DNA of 64,000 bases from Aldehydirespirator sp965221215. GTDB lineage: Bacteria; Actinomycetota; Acidimicrobiia; Acidimicrobiales; Aldehydirespiratoraceae. A program made the translations under genes and the position numbers. The stretch's first letter is position 1. Each line of letters opens with the position of its first letter. The notes below the pieces were generated by a model, which had not been told where the DNA came from, did not search any database, and was given only the letters and a program-made list of their open reading frames with translations. The DNA lies in assembly GCA_965221215.1 (NCBI GenBank), contig OZ244872.1, positions 620,001-684,000 on the forward strand, read 5' to 3'. Shown here in pieces: positions 49,901 through 56,550 of the stretch.

Positions 49901-52812
49901 CCGCCTCCGGCGGCGACGCCGACGGCAACGCCGTCGAGGCAGCGAGCGGAGCGACGGGCTACCGCACGATCACCATCACGCTGGGGCGGGCGCTGACCGG
50001 CGCGGAGACGGTCACCGTGCCGCTCACCGTGCAGGGCGCAACCGCGGCGACGGACTACACCCTCGCGCTGCAGCCGTCGCAGCAGGCGGGGGTGACGCTG
50101 CTGACGTCGAATCCGCACAGCGCGCAGGATCCGGCGCTGCGCCTCGCGGCGGGCGCGTCGAGCGCGACGCTGCGGCTGACGCCGGTCAACAACGGCGCCC
50201 GCACCCAGCCCTACGTCGTCATCGCCTACGGAACCGGCAGCCGCACACCAGCGGGCACTGGCGTGACGCTGGGGACGGTCTCCGGCGGCCCCGTCGGCGT
50301 CGTGCTGGTGGACGACGAGATGGGCGACGTCACGGTGCCGGCCGGCTGGGCGCTCAAGCCCTCGGCGCTGGTCGCGGGCGACGACTTCCGGCTGCTGTTC
50401 CGCTCCTCGACGACGCGCGACGCCACGTCGGCCGACATCGCCGACTACGACGCCTTCATCCGCGACGTCGCGGCAACGATGGGGCACGCCGACGTCGTCC
50501 CCTACGCGGGGTTCTTCCAGGTGTTCGCCTCGACGCGCAGCTCTGCGGGCACAACGGGCACGACGGCGCGGGTGCACACTGCCATGGCCGCGGAGCACAC
50601 CCAGCATGTGCCCTCGGGCGGGTGGACGGACGGCTCCGCGGCCGGAAGCGTCGGAGACGCCGCGGTGGGCACGCCCATCTACTGGCTCAACGGCGACATC
50701 CTCGCCAACAACTACGCCGACCTGTGCGACCAGGCGCTGCGCAGCGGCAGCGGCGTCACGACGGGCTGGGACCTCGCCGACCCGCGCAGCGAGGACGGCA
50801 CCCCCAGCAACCCGAACAGCCCCGGCCAGGCCCAGCAGGCGTGGACGGGCACCGGCAACGCCTGCGAGGCCTACGACTACCCGCTGGGCAACAGCCCCAA
50901 CGTCTCGCGCGCCGCCTCGCACGAGACGACCTGGGCGTTCATGCACCAGGCCCACAGCCCCCGCACCCAGCAGCGCCCCCTCTACGGCCTGTCGCCGGTG
51001 TTCAAAGTCGCCGGCGCCGCCCCCCCGCCGCCGCCGCCGACGCCGGTCGCGTCGTTTCATGCGGCCTCGTCCACCGTGGGGGAAGGTTCCGGCACCCGCA
51101 ACCTCCGGCTGGATCTCAACCCGGCGCCCGCCGCGGGCATCACCGTCAACTACACGCTCTCCGGGACGGCGACGCGCGGCAGCGACTACACAATCAGCGG
51201 CGTCACCTCCAACAACGGCACCGTCTCGGTCTCAGCCAACCAGAGCATCGTGAACATCCCCGTCGCCGTCACCAACGACAACACCGTGGAAAGCTCTGAG
51301 ACGATTGTTGTGACCCTCAACACCGGCTCGGGATACACCCTCACCGGCGCTGCCCACCGCGTGCACACCCGCACCATCACCGACAACGACACCACAAACC
51401 CCCCGCCGCCGCCGCCGCCGACGCCGATCGCGAGCTTCGCGGCGGCGGCGTCGACCGTGGGCGAGGCGTCGGGGACGACGAACCTCGCAGTGAACTTCAG
51501 CCCCGTGCCCTCGGGCGCCATCACCCTCAAATACGAGCTCACGGGCACCGCCGCGCTCGGCGCGGACTACACCATCAGCGGAGGATCCGGCACCAGCCGC
51601 ACGCTGAGCGTCAACGCCGGGGCGACGTCGGCGACCATCCCCATCGCCATCATCAACGACAACACACAAGAAACCAACGAAACCATCGTCGTGACGCTGC
51701 TCAGCAGCACCCAATACGCCCGCAACGAACCGCTCATCCACACCCGCACCATCACCGACAACGACACCACCAACCCGCCCCCGCCCGGCCCGCCCCCCGG
51801 ACCCCCGCCCGGACCGCCGCCCGGGCCTCCCCCCGGACCGCCGCCTCCGGGGCCGCCCGGCCCGCCGGGCCCGCCGCCGCAGGACGAGCCCGAGCCGGGG
51901 CCGGTGTTGGCGCCCGAGGCGTTCGACGACCTCGACGAGGTCTCAGACGCCCTTCGCGCCGAGATGGGCCACGCCCACGCGATGGGCTGGCTCAACGGGG
52001 TCGGCTGCAACACCGCGATGCTGTGCCCCGGTGACGCGATGCCCCGCTGGCAGGTGGCGGTGATGATCGTGCGCGCCGTCGACCGCGCCGAACCCGCACC
52101 CGTCACCAGAACCCGCTTCACCGACGTGGACCCCGCCATGTGGTGGGCCGCCCACGTCCAGCGCCTCTCCCAGCTCCGGATCACCCACGGCTGCGCCGCA
52201 GGCCGATACTGCCCCCACCAGCCCATCAACCGAGCCGAGGCCGCCTCCCTGCTCGCGCGCGCCCACCAGCTCACCGCCCCCGACCCCGTCGCCTTCACAG
52301 ACCTCGACCCCGGCGACGTCCACGCCGAAGCGGTCGCCGCGCTGCACCGCTACGGCGTCACCTACGGCTGCGACGCCGCCCGCAACCGCTACTGCCCCTA
52401 CCAGCCCCTCACCCGCGAGCAGGCCGCCAGCCTGCTCGTGCGCGCCCAGCGCATCCCCACCGGACCCCAAGGCACAAAAACCCCGCCCGAGACGCCGACG
52501 CTCACCGTCACAGCAGGCCCCCCAGTCGCCGAGGGCCAAGCGGCCGTCTTCCTCATCACCGCCCAACCGGCGCCCGACTGGACCATAGCGGTGCGCTACA
52601 CGCTCACCCAAAACGGAGGCGACGCAGCCGCCGCCTCAACCGGCGCCAAAACCGTCCAGATCCGCCGCGCCCGCACCCTGGTGCGCATCGGCACCGACAA
52701 CGACGACATCGACGAACCCGACACCGATCTGACCCTCACCCTCCAACCATCCGGCGGCTACCAAATCGCCGCCCCCGAATCAGCCACAACAACCATCACC
52801 GACAACGACTAG
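37939..52812 (+). CDS. Giant secreted Calx-beta repeat protein with five novel modules and SLH domains
   Basis: This 4957-residue protein starts GTG. Signal peptide: MRHRAVRLLIVAVSAALVGS with a cleavage region near residue 46. Most of the chain is Calx-beta-like repeats, each ending in variants of (T/V)ITD(D/N)D. Five copies of a ~200-residue module lie at about residues 847-1063, 1458-1686, 2205-2430, 3302-3496 and 4133-4356, each following a Calx-beta end 'DDE.GD'. The module has W.L.PSG, GDDFRLLFRTS..RDA.S.DI..YDAF, ADV.PYAGFFKVF, YWL.G.ILANNYADLCD, W.G.GNACEA and FGLSPVFKV. I do not recognise it. A (PPG)n linker at 4611-4654 precedes three SLH-like repeats (4661-4838) with GC...YC cysteine pairs and a last Calx-beta repeat. 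Likely a calcium-dependent adhesin or surface scaffold (inference). Confidence 0.93.
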   Translation: MRHRAVRLLIVAVSAALVGSVLSVAPVPLLSDPGGLLGPAEAEAQQVASQAVLHRDTIVEGQTRVFQISNVATRPEYYLHASVAGSFSAEAGDVAITTNNLRGQALSVTPDADGPRAYPDSVYRRIRFEVTANSDSDGAGDETFGVRLCTTADCSGGTVLGEWTVTITEPQADTTLSGTGATVTIPGASAVSVMEVSANGDGRDRRATFSINIMTAPTTDVVVVAYTETGVATSATAMRPFARINSSLSPDYPPHGEAGHNNVRAEYLVGYWASGTTGPQDFTVISTDNAVDSPGGTITGNLKFRVLQGNASNGNNFTDATSGNAAVYSNIAIPDLPVIVTNDDEPTRVRLLPTAPADNEATEGNTDKATVLVKLDRALVAGEEVTALLTFIGADLGTNFTLAAQSGQTGVTYADSDDATKGLVTLAGAGVQEGVIEVTALSDSDDDSQTLQIGMPPFDQPWRANFHRSNLAGGVCAAHGCPGRPQGDPGQRFQSVTLAEAVPGLTIIENEDPELRVVTEGKDYSYTLQLNTAPSNAVTVTTTIASGGSVQAGGTLTFNSGNHAMPQTVTVRPTGNSTDEPRRTLTVTHAFSGDTTYAGLPNVTHEVNVLDDDATTVTMAGAGVRDPGNSSTSGNISRIMVEGDAARVDRTLTISLSRALVDGEYVRVPLRVEAVANGNAPALEADPPDSEDGDPALPRDLDPRRTTVESVRGPRASANVAWPPIHNDVVMTATGTGVTYEHSNRYTPNHIGFRYIEFRGTGAQTATIVVHAREGFDDGEHYDEAFAITFPDNFRVFDEDTDQPLSRAPVDSNLGGGIAASPVDGEAWFGITDDEEPETVGHEVALDWAFIPSGLNAPGDQFRLIYVTSQETAATSGDISTYDAFVRAEITGNDLVNGGVTAMVPYADSFRVVGEAAALAYDHARFDNDNSEHPNVPIYWVGGSKVADDNADFTDNTWDDEANPRHADGTAATIDSDGYWTGTGYTGRLRDYGGFWTCSWGSQGYPEYPHLGGSRVSVGYLNANDRYHFNPLGPEPFSGENPGQGFCHSFPSSQMRPMYALSGLFTVVGEVSIEGGEATEGNSITFTVSRPVAETSATTVTYTLSNGRGITGDPAYSIATGAAGGSGADYTNDYTGAGSVTIAANQKSATFTVPTTQDSTYEGDHYFTVQLTGAGSQSVDVRKASAVGTITDAADRPSLQFSPAAVSASESGGAAELTVTRTGATLVPSSVAWTTADGTGAGGASHPGDYTSATGTVQFAASEASKTFTVAITADGVSESAETFTVVLSDPVDATLGGASTATVTVTDTDTGPPPTVDVTISASAAVAVEGAAGPRLTVTVSRALAQGQSVTVPLSFKGATVADDYGLVDSTTAPGVSLVDSGGTHTRQNPAVQFAGSGTSAELRINFRENSTRTQPYLVVDYGTADLAPSGSGVTVGALAGGPIGVVLQDNETGDVEVPADWPLAPSGLSAGDDFRLLFRTSAARDATSSDIADYDAFVRNVLATGGHADVLPYAGFFKVFGSTRSSSGSAGTTARVHNAMAAEHTGHVPSNGWTDGSAASSVGSTTVGVPVYWLGGAILANNYADMCDLGWSGSGSGVRSGFDADDPRSEDGERNVPPGTTNYRPYSPWTGTGNACEAFNHPLGAATVSHGSADSGGGQTLLHQAAAANTQQRPLFGLSPVFKVAAQAALPQLGFTGAAFRSDEDDGTVSVTVNADPAPSANLAVTYTVADSSSGQPGLEATSGSDFTAPSGSFTIDAGATSGTIDIMITDDSVFEKNESFRLVLTASSGYTVDLPMSNAIVTIHDNDRADLTLGQASYTALESAGAVAVTVNLSAAAPDAVNVRLALADGTATGSSGGAGADFDSDALTATIAAGADTATFSIPITGDGAAEPDETFTATLQKGSGGVTANTDLGDPRAATITIADDDHAQGLLFAPPAATGLTLDEGATATYTVRPATAPTGTVTVTITGAGSGITVDTDPSMASDQNTLTFTTSDWYIAQEVTVTAGQDLNAANETVTLTHAPTGGGYSSSHNADFAVTADDDETAVPVTVTMSASDGDSDGNAVENGAGTTGYRTITVALGRALTGAETVTVPLTVVGATVADDYTFDLQPGTQTGVTLLNSGATHTAQDPALRFVSGGTSATLRLRPVNDSDREQPYAVVAYGTGSRAPSGVNVALGDVTGGPVGIVLVDDETGDVEVPSSWGLVPSGVGPGDDFRLLFRTSSGRDATSGDIAVYDAFVRGVLAAGGHADVLPYAGFFKVFASTRSSSGSTGATARFHNGLVTTGEHNDHHDQAGDVWADGSARSTRNTARTRIYWLNGPILANNYADLCDLNWTSTPGISNGFDRADPRSEDGTQNNPDSPGQAQQPWTGSGNACEAWNHPLGASTVSHGAVDSAGSLWHDAAAANTQTRPMYGLSPVFTVEGATAELSVSASGTVTEGSTLTVTVTLSKNADANLSVPVRMRTSGSPTASAGDFSLSGGGSVAIAGGSSSGTLTFTAVDDDIDEDAETLVLEFGALPAGVVAGSADSVAITINDNDTAGVTVAQSGGTTVVAENGGTDTYTVALNTQPLTNVEVTLTSGAASAALLSGGGQTNQGTLTLTFTTGNWNTAQTVTVRGVNDDIDNANDRRDVTITQAVTQGDTNGKYTTSTNVANVSVRVDDDDTAAVTVVGGPLTVNEDQSDTDDYTVALATQPIANITVTATAPAGTRVSDDGGSTWGSSVDLVFTSGTSGNWATAQTVTVRGHQDVIDNPGDERSGTITNAITSGNGDGVRYTPSTPTIAGVAVTVTDDDDPPTAITLSVDDDFVRESDGATAITVTATVQGATRFGVAKAVAVTATPLADRTGFNYVDMAAVSAFTITIGAGAQSAEGMFTLTPDDDIVDEVTNLVAVAGSIGGDTATTINPDEIVLQDDDAAPTAVSLSVNPTAVSENGGARSIAVTATVQGSTRFGTDKTVAVSVAGHNAAGAVGFTQVSTFNVVISAEQQTSSGSDSFTLTPDNNIWNEQDGSAVLSGTLSGVTVNGASVTLTNDDAEPPGVTLSVSDEMIGEADGAQTITVTATVNGATRYGTARTVNVSVTGSGNADAVDFTASAPMAIMLAPGDRTATTTFTLTPTADSVDEFDETVTVSGTGADIAAFTDASITLTDDDATTLTMTAPAGAVAESGGTTDVTLTLSRALVAGESVTVPLDVVGAAAGSDYALGLQPSSQTGVALSVSGSDSVQAPKVTLGTGAETAVLRFTAVDDSTRTQPYVLVRYGAGARAPSGAGVDFAAPADGPVGWVITDNETGDIVVPQSWALSPSGVQNQGEPRFRLVFVSSAKRDASSGDIAEYDAFIRGLLAQGHTAVVPYAGFFTVVGSTSGVHLRDHANVAGSAAMPFYWLGETGDTTKRVAVDNSQFRGEWIDTETPSSQSVPRNESGTVVSVDSNGYFTGSTAAGARSANPLGSTNVTVGYLNDSGSGRAPLGSTQTAANTATRSFYGLSPVFVRASDPVVSVTTSQTSVAEGTALSFTVSADPAPPNAITVRLWVSQNSGRDMVPVVGEQMVAFAAGDTSKTLTVATAGDNSDEADAEVSARVLNNAGYTVSATAAEASVTVTDNDAMTVSVSGGGASVSEGSSRDYTVDPGRSLLSGETVTVNFAPAGSATRGSDYTITCHGTGVTCAGLGGTAPSLTITGGSGVRNATIRINAQTDTIHPESGETAGISLRSGHTSTGSGGPFSVSGSPSTFTIASTAPAAITASFGAAAYSGGEAAGNRTVTIPVNLSAAAPSGGLSIAYAAHSSGTAASADYGVSPASSVSIAAGATSASITVTITDDALHEGSETIVVDISGGSGYSPGATARTTVTITDDDPAPTTVALSVDDTSVGEGDGATTITVTATVGGTTRWGAAQTVAASVAGSGGQGVVGFTAQPATFNIAIAAGAQTGTGMFTLTPTDNGVDENDETVTVSGTHGGATVSSATITLTDDDTAPATPVTVTMSASGGDADGNAVEAASGATGYRTITITLGRALTGAETVTVPLTVQGATAATDYTLALQPSQQAGVTLLTSNPHSAQDPALRLAAGASSATLRLTPVNNGARTQPYVVIAYGTGSRTPAGTGVTLGTVSGGPVGVVLVDDEMGDVTVPAGWALKPSALVAGDDFRLLFRSSTTRDATSADIADYDAFIRDVAATMGHADVVPYAGFFQVFASTRSSAGTTGTTARVHTAMAAEHTQHVPSGGWTDGSAAGSVGDAAVGTPIYWLNGDILANNYADLCDQALRSGSGVTTGWDLADPRSEDGTPSNPNSPGQAQQAWTGTGNACEAYDYPLGNSPNVSRAASHETTWAFMHQAHSPRTQQRPLYGLSPVFKVAGAAPPPPPPTPVASFHAASSTVGEGSGTRNLRLDLNPAPAAGITVNYTLSGTATRGSDYTISGVTSNNGTVSVSANQSIVNIPVAVTNDNTVESSETIVVTLNTGSGYTLTGAAHRVHTRTITDNDTTNPPPPPPPTPIASFAAAASTVGEASGTTNLAVNFSPVPSGAITLKYELTGTAALGADYTISGGSGTSRTLSVNAGATSATIPIAIINDNTQETNETIVVTLLSSTQYARNEPLIHTRTITDNDTTNPPPPGPPPGPPPGPPPGPPPGPPPPGPPGPPGPPPQDEPEPGPVLAPEAFDDLDEVSDALRAEMGHAHAMGWLNGVGCNTAMLCPGDAMPRWQVAVMIVRAVDRAEPAPVTRTRFTDVDPAMWWAAHVQRLSQLRITHGCAAGRYCPHQPINRAEAASLLARAHQLTAPDPVAFTDLDPGDVHAEAVAALHRYGVTYGCDAARNRYCPYQPLTREQAASLLVRAQRIPTGPQGTKTPPETPTLTVTAGPPVAEGQAAVFLITAQPAPDWTIAVRYTLTQNGGDAAAASTGAKTVQIRRARTLVRIGTDNDDIDEPDTDLTLTLQPSGGYQIAAPESATTTITDND

Positions 52813-53000
52813 ACGGTTAGAGGCCGAGCGGATAGACCCGTCCTCATCGGGGTTCCCGCAACGCGCACAGCGAGGCCGTGGCCCGTGAGCGGAGCGAACA
52901 AGAGCGGGAGTGACAACGCCGCGACACGAGACGCTTGAGAACAATCCGCGCATACTCTTAGCCGACTTCTCACCGTCGCCTACCTAAGGAGCCGAATCTC
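52813..53000. repeat. Dispersed intergenic repeat, copy 3
   Basis: This follows the giant gene directly. It contains AGGCCGAGCGGATAGA, GCGAGGCCGTGGCCC, GAGCGGAGCGAACAAGAGCG, CGAGACGCTTG and AACAATCCGCGCATACTCT, in the same order as at 29277-29425. CCTAAGGAG near 52984 is probably the ribosome site of the next gene. Confidence 0.7.
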
Positions 53001-54218
53001 ATGGATCACCACGCCTTCCTCCATGGCTTCGCCCCTCCGGCCAAGCCGGAGGCCGAGATGGTCAACATCGTGCGGGCGCAGGGGTCCACCCTCTACGACG
53101 ACGAGGGGAACTCCTACATCGACGGATTGGGCAGCCTCTGGTATTGCCAGATCGGCCACTCCCGTCCCGAGATGGCCGACGCGGTGGCCGCGCAGATGCG
53201 CGAGCTGGCCGCCTTCAACACCTTCGACCCGTTCACCAATCCGCCCGCAGCCCGAGCGGCCGAGATGATCGTGGAGCGCTCGCCTCTGACCGACGGCCGG
53301 GTGTTCTTGGGCTGCTCGGGCTCCGAGGCCGTCGACACCGCCTTGAAGCTGGCCCGCCTCTATGCCCAGCGCAACGGCGAGCCCGACCGCCAGGTGGTGA
53401 TCACCCGCACCAACGGCTACCACGGCACCAACTTCGGCGGCACCTCGGCCCAGGGCATCGCCCTCAACCGGGAGGGCTGGGGCGATCTGGTGCCCCACTT
53501 CGTGGAGGTGCCCCACGACGACATCGAGGCGATGGCCACCGTATTCGCCAGGCACGGCGAGCGGGTGGCCGCGGTGATCACCGAGCCGGTGCAGGGCGCG
53601 GGCGGGGTGTTCCCGCCGCCGGAGGGCTACCTGGCCGGGGTCCGCCGCTTGTGCGACCAGCACGGCGCCCTGATGATCCTCGACGAGGTGATCTGCGGAT
53701 TCGGCCGCACCGGCGAATGGTTCGGCGCCCAGACCTTCGGGGTCACCCCCGACCTGATGACCTTCGCCAAGGGGGTGACGTCGGGCTACATGCCCCTCAG
53801 CGGCGTGATCGTCAGCCGGCGGGTGTGCGAGAACTTCGAGGAGCCCGGGTTCCTGCTGCGCACCGGCTACACCTACTCGGGCCATCCCACCGTGGCCGCG
53901 GCCGCGGTCAAGAACCTTGAGATCATCACCGACGAGGGCCTCGTGGAGCGGGCCCGCCATGTGGGCGCCAAGCTCACCGAGGGACTGGCCGCCCTGGCGG
54001 CCGACGGACTCATCGAGTCGCACCGCGGCACCGGGGCGGTGCAGGCCGCGGTGCTGGACCGCCCGCCGATGGATGTGCGCAGTGACATGCTGCGCCGCGG
54101 CGTGATCGTGCGCCCCCTCAACGACGGGCTGGCCATGTGCCCGCCCCTGGTGATCACCGACGAAGAGATAGGCCGGATCATCGACACAATGGCCGAGTCA
54201 CTGCGCGCCGTCACCTGA
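53001..54218 (+). CDS. Class III PLP aminotransferase (omega-amino acid:pyruvate type)
   Basis: This 405-residue fold-type I aminotransferase has GLGSLWYCQIGHSRPE, the PLP phosphate loop GCSGSEAVDTALKLAR, NGYHGTNFGG, AVITEPVQGAGGV, LILDEVICGFGRTGEWFG-like residues and the catalytic Lys in MTFAKGVTSGYMPL. The family transfers amino groups from omega-amines (beta-alanine, taurine, putrescine) to pyruvate or similar acceptors. AAGGAG lies upstream of the ATG. Taurine would fit with the sulfopyruvate-decarboxylase-like genes nearby, but the sequence does not show it. Confidence 0.9.
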   Translation: MDHHAFLHGFAPPAKPEAEMVNIVRAQGSTLYDDEGNSYIDGLGSLWYCQIGHSRPEMADAVAAQMRELAAFNTFDPFTNPPAARAAEMIVERSPLTDGRVFLGCSGSEAVDTALKLARLYAQRNGEPDRQVVITRTNGYHGTNFGGTSAQGIALNREGWGDLVPHFVEVPHDDIEAMATVFARHGERVAAVITEPVQGAGGVFPPPEGYLAGVRRLCDQHGALMILDEVICGFGRTGEWFGAQTFGVTPDLMTFAKGVTSGYMPLSGVIVSRRVCENFEEPGFLLRTGYTYSGHPTVAAAAVKNLEIITDEGLVERARHVGAKLTEGLAALAADGLIESHRGTGAVQAAVLDRPPMDVRSDMLRRGVIVRPLNDGLAMCPPLVITDEEIGRIIDTMAESLRAVT

Positions 54219-54257
54219 GGTATCCACCTGAGCCTCGAAGAGGGCACGCCGCCACCC

Positions 54258-54342
54258 GACAATCTGTACACCAGAACCCAAACAATCTGTATAACAAAAC
54301 TCTGACAATCTGTATAACGTCAGCGCCTCAATCTGTATAATC
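54258..54342 (+). repeat. Four direct repeats of 23-bp period upstream of the ATPase gene
   Basis: CAATCTGTAYAMC-type units begin at 54260, 54283, 54306 and 54329, exactly 23 bp apart. The core is ACAATCTGTATAA; the last copy ends CAATCTGTATAAT, which also resembles a -10 box. They lie 52-136 bp before the ATG of the ATPase gene, so an iterated operator or promoter array is plausible. Confidence 0.8.
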
Positions 54343-54393
54343 CGTTCGGATTCTCGACGGGCCGCTCAAGGCTGCCGCCGGATAGGAACCGAA

Positions 54394-55692
54394 ATGGCTG
54401 CTGACCAAGACCTCGACGACCCCAGTGCCTTTTTGACTGCCGAGGGCTACATGCCCAGAGTCGTCGACCGCGAGATGCAGCGCGGCCTCGAGGCCGCCGG
54501 CTGGGTCGTGATCGAGGGTCCCAGGGCCTGCGGCAAGACTTGGACGGGTCTTCGCTTCGCCCGCAGCGCGGTCCGGCTCGACACCGACGCCGAAGCCCGC
54601 ACCATGTCGGCAGCTCAGCCGGAGGTGTTGCTGCGGGGTCCGACGCCCCGACTGATCGACGAGTGGCAGGTCCTTCCGAGCGTGTGGAACCACATCCGCC
54701 ATGCTTGCGACAGCACCCGACAGCGCGGCCTCTTTGTGCTGGCCGGTTCATCGCAGCCCGCCGATGACGCAACCCGGCACACAGGCGCCGGCCGCGTGCG
54801 TCGCATTCAGATGCGCCCCATGTGCCTGTTCGAGTCGGGAGACTCCAGCGCCGAGATATCTCTGTTGGGGCTGCTCGACGGTGCCGAGTGCAGTGCCGGG
54901 CGCACAGACCGCGGGCTCGACGAGGTGGCCGAGTTGCTCTGTCGGGGCGGGTGGCCCGGACAGCTGGATCTGCCGCTGCCGGAGGTTCAACAGAACCTTC
55001 GGGACTATCTCGGCGAGGTCGCCCGCACCGATGTCGGTCGGCTCGATGGCAGGCCCGCGCACAACCCCATCGGCGTGGAGCGGCTGTTGCGGTCGCTGTC
55101 GCGCAACACCGCCTCCGAGGCGAACCACTCCACGCTGGCCGCCGACGTCGCGCCCGAGTCGCTGCACCGACACAGCGTGCGGGAGTACCTCGAATCGCTG
55201 CGGCGCCTCTTCGTGCTGGAGGAGCAGCCTGCGTGGCCGGTTCGCTTGCGATCTCGGGCCGCGTTGCGCAAGTCGCCCAAGCTCCACCTGGCCGATCCCT
55301 CGCTGGCGGCGGCAGCATTGGGCGCGACTCCGGCGACGCTGCTCAAAGACGCTTCGACGCTGGGCCTGTTGTTCGAGTCGCTGGTGGTGCGGGATCTGCG
55401 AGTGTTGTCGCAGCCGCACAACGGACGGGTCTGGCACATCCGCGACGCCGCCGGGCACGAGGCCGACGCGGTTGTTGAATGTCCCGACGGGCGACGCTTG
55501 ATCGTGGAGGTCAAACTCGGCGGTGGTGAGGCCGTCGAGACTGCGGCGACCTCGCTCAAGCGCCTGGCGGACCGCCTCGACACCACTCACTGGCACAATC
55601 CAGCGCAGCTGGCCGTGATCACCGCCACCGGCTACGGCTACACCCGCAAAGACGGCGTCCACGTAGTCCCCCTAACAGCACTAGGCCCATAA
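54394..55692 (+). CDS. AAA ATPase with C-terminal DUF4143 domain
   Basis: This 432-residue protein has Walker A EGPRACGKTWTG (about residues 43-54), Walker B-like RLIDEWQVLPSVW, and the sensor LFVLAGSS. The C-terminal DUF4143 part has GLLFESLVVRDLRVLSQ and a PD-(D/E)XK-like HEADAVVE...LIVEVKLGGG. Proteins of this type are widespread, often horizontally transferred, and their function is unknown; some resemble defence or toxin-related ATPases. It is a single-gene unit preceded by the 23-bp repeats. Confidence 0.87.
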   Translation: MAADQDLDDPSAFLTAEGYMPRVVDREMQRGLEAAGWVVIEGPRACGKTWTGLRFARSAVRLDTDAEARTMSAAQPEVLLRGPTPRLIDEWQVLPSVWNHIRHACDSTRQRGLFVLAGSSQPADDATRHTGAGRVRRIQMRPMCLFESGDSSAEISLLGLLDGAECSAGRTDRGLDEVAELLCRGGWPGQLDLPLPEVQQNLRDYLGEVARTDVGRLDGRPAHNPIGVERLLRSLSRNTASEANHSTLAADVAPESLHRHSVREYLESLRRLFVLEEQPAWPVRLRSRAALRKSPKLHLADPSLAAAALGATPATLLKDASTLGLLFESLVVRDLRVLSQPHNGRVWHIRDAAGHEADAVVECPDGRRLIVEVKLGGGEAVETAATSLKRLADRLDTTHWHNPAQLAVITATGYGYTRKDGVHVVPLTALGP

Positions 55693-55747
55693 CCCCAGCT
55701 GCTACCGATTAGATCACACCAGGTGGGCTCTGGGTGGCGGAGTGGGG

Positions 55748-56401
55748 CTAGGGGTTGCGGTGTTTCATTAGGGCTATGTCTTGGGGTGGGACTCCGGTTA
55801 TCCAGATGCCCTCTAGGCGCTCCACGTAGCGTACGAAGCGGTACTTGTCCTCGATGCCGTCGGTTCGGCGGGGGCGGACGTGGGAGTGGCCGGGCCGGGT
55901 GCGCACGTTGATGAAGCTGCACACGTTGCGGGAGAAGGCCAGGTCGATCTCGGCGTCCAACTCGTCCTCGGCGGTCACGTCCACGGTGTAGGGCACTCCG
56001 CATCCGGCCGCGATGGCGGCCAGGTCGACCCGGCCCGCGGTGGCGGTGGGGCGACGGCCCTGGCCGCTCCAGCCGATCGACTCGTACACGCCGTTGTCCA
56101 CCACGAACACCACCAGGTTGTCGGGCTGCTGCTCGCCCATGGCCACCAGCTGTCCCAACTCCATCAGCACCGACCCGTCGCCGTCGAGGCACACGATCCT
56201 GCGGTGGGGGAGCGCCAGTGCCAAGCCCAGCGCCATGCCGATCACGTCGCCCATCTGGCCGAGGTGGGCGCTTCGGTGGTGCTCCTCGGTGTGGTGGGCC
56301 CACTCGAACGACACCGCCCCGATATAGGTGGACATCACCAGGCAGTCCTCCGGCAGCCTTGCGGCCAGCCGGCCCAGCCACTCGTAGCGGTCCAGAGCCA
56401 C
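55748..56401 (-). CDS. Sulfopyruvate/phosphonopyruvate decarboxylase-like beta subunit (TPP-binding)
   Basis: The ~217-residue chain starts from GTG at 56401 (VALDRYEWLG). It is the C-terminal half of a split ThDP decarboxylase: the HHRSAHLGQMGDVIGMALGLA region, the ThDP/Mg motif CLDGDGSVLMELGQL, and VVDNGVYESIG. It pairs with the alpha subunit encoded just upstream, as in ComDE sulfopyruvate decarboxylase, which makes sulfoacetaldehyde. Phosphonopyruvate is the alternative substrate. The longer frame to 56473 runs into a tandem-repeat region and is not preferred. Confidence 0.8.
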   Translation of the reverse strand: MALDRYEWLGRLAARLPEDCLVMSTYIGAVSFEWAHHTEEHHRSAHLGQMGDVIGMALGLALALPHRRIVCLDGDGSVLMELGQLVAMGEQQPDNLVVFVVDNGVYESIGWSGQGRRPTATAGRVDLAAIAAGCGVPYTVDVTAEDELDAEIDLAFSRNVCSFINVRTRPGHSHVRPRRTDGIEDKYRFVRYVERLEGIWITGVPPQDIALMKHRNP

Positions 56402-56402
56402 C

Positions 56403-56550
56403 CTCAGTCCTCCCCGACGGCGTGCTGGACCGCCCGCCGCTGGCCGTGGCTGGTGTGCTCGGTCACCGTCCATCCTTCCTGACGGCTCGCTGGACCGCCC
56501 GCCGCCGGCCGTGGCTGTTGGGCTCGGCCACGCTCAGTCCTCCCAGACGC
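56403..56550. repeat. ~65-bp imperfect tandem duplication between the decarboxylase genes
   Basis: CTCAGTCCTCCC...GACG recurs at 56403 and 56533, with a weaker copy near 56469. CTGGACCGCCCGCCGC is at 56425 and 56490, and GGCCGTGGCTG follows each. The offset is about 65 bp. The duplication separates the alpha stop from the beta start. Confidence 0.75.

Noticed and set aside
37960..52611. Very long minus-strand ORFs inside the giant gene (e.g. 41224-44049, 44131-46851)
   Set aside because: High-GC codon bias leaves the complementary frames open. The translations are low-complexity Arg-rich and lack domains, while the plus strand has repeated domains throughout.
54258..54342. 23-bp repeats as a small CRISPR array
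   Set aside because: Units are contiguous at 23 bp with no repeat/spacer separation of CRISPR size and no adjacent cas genes.
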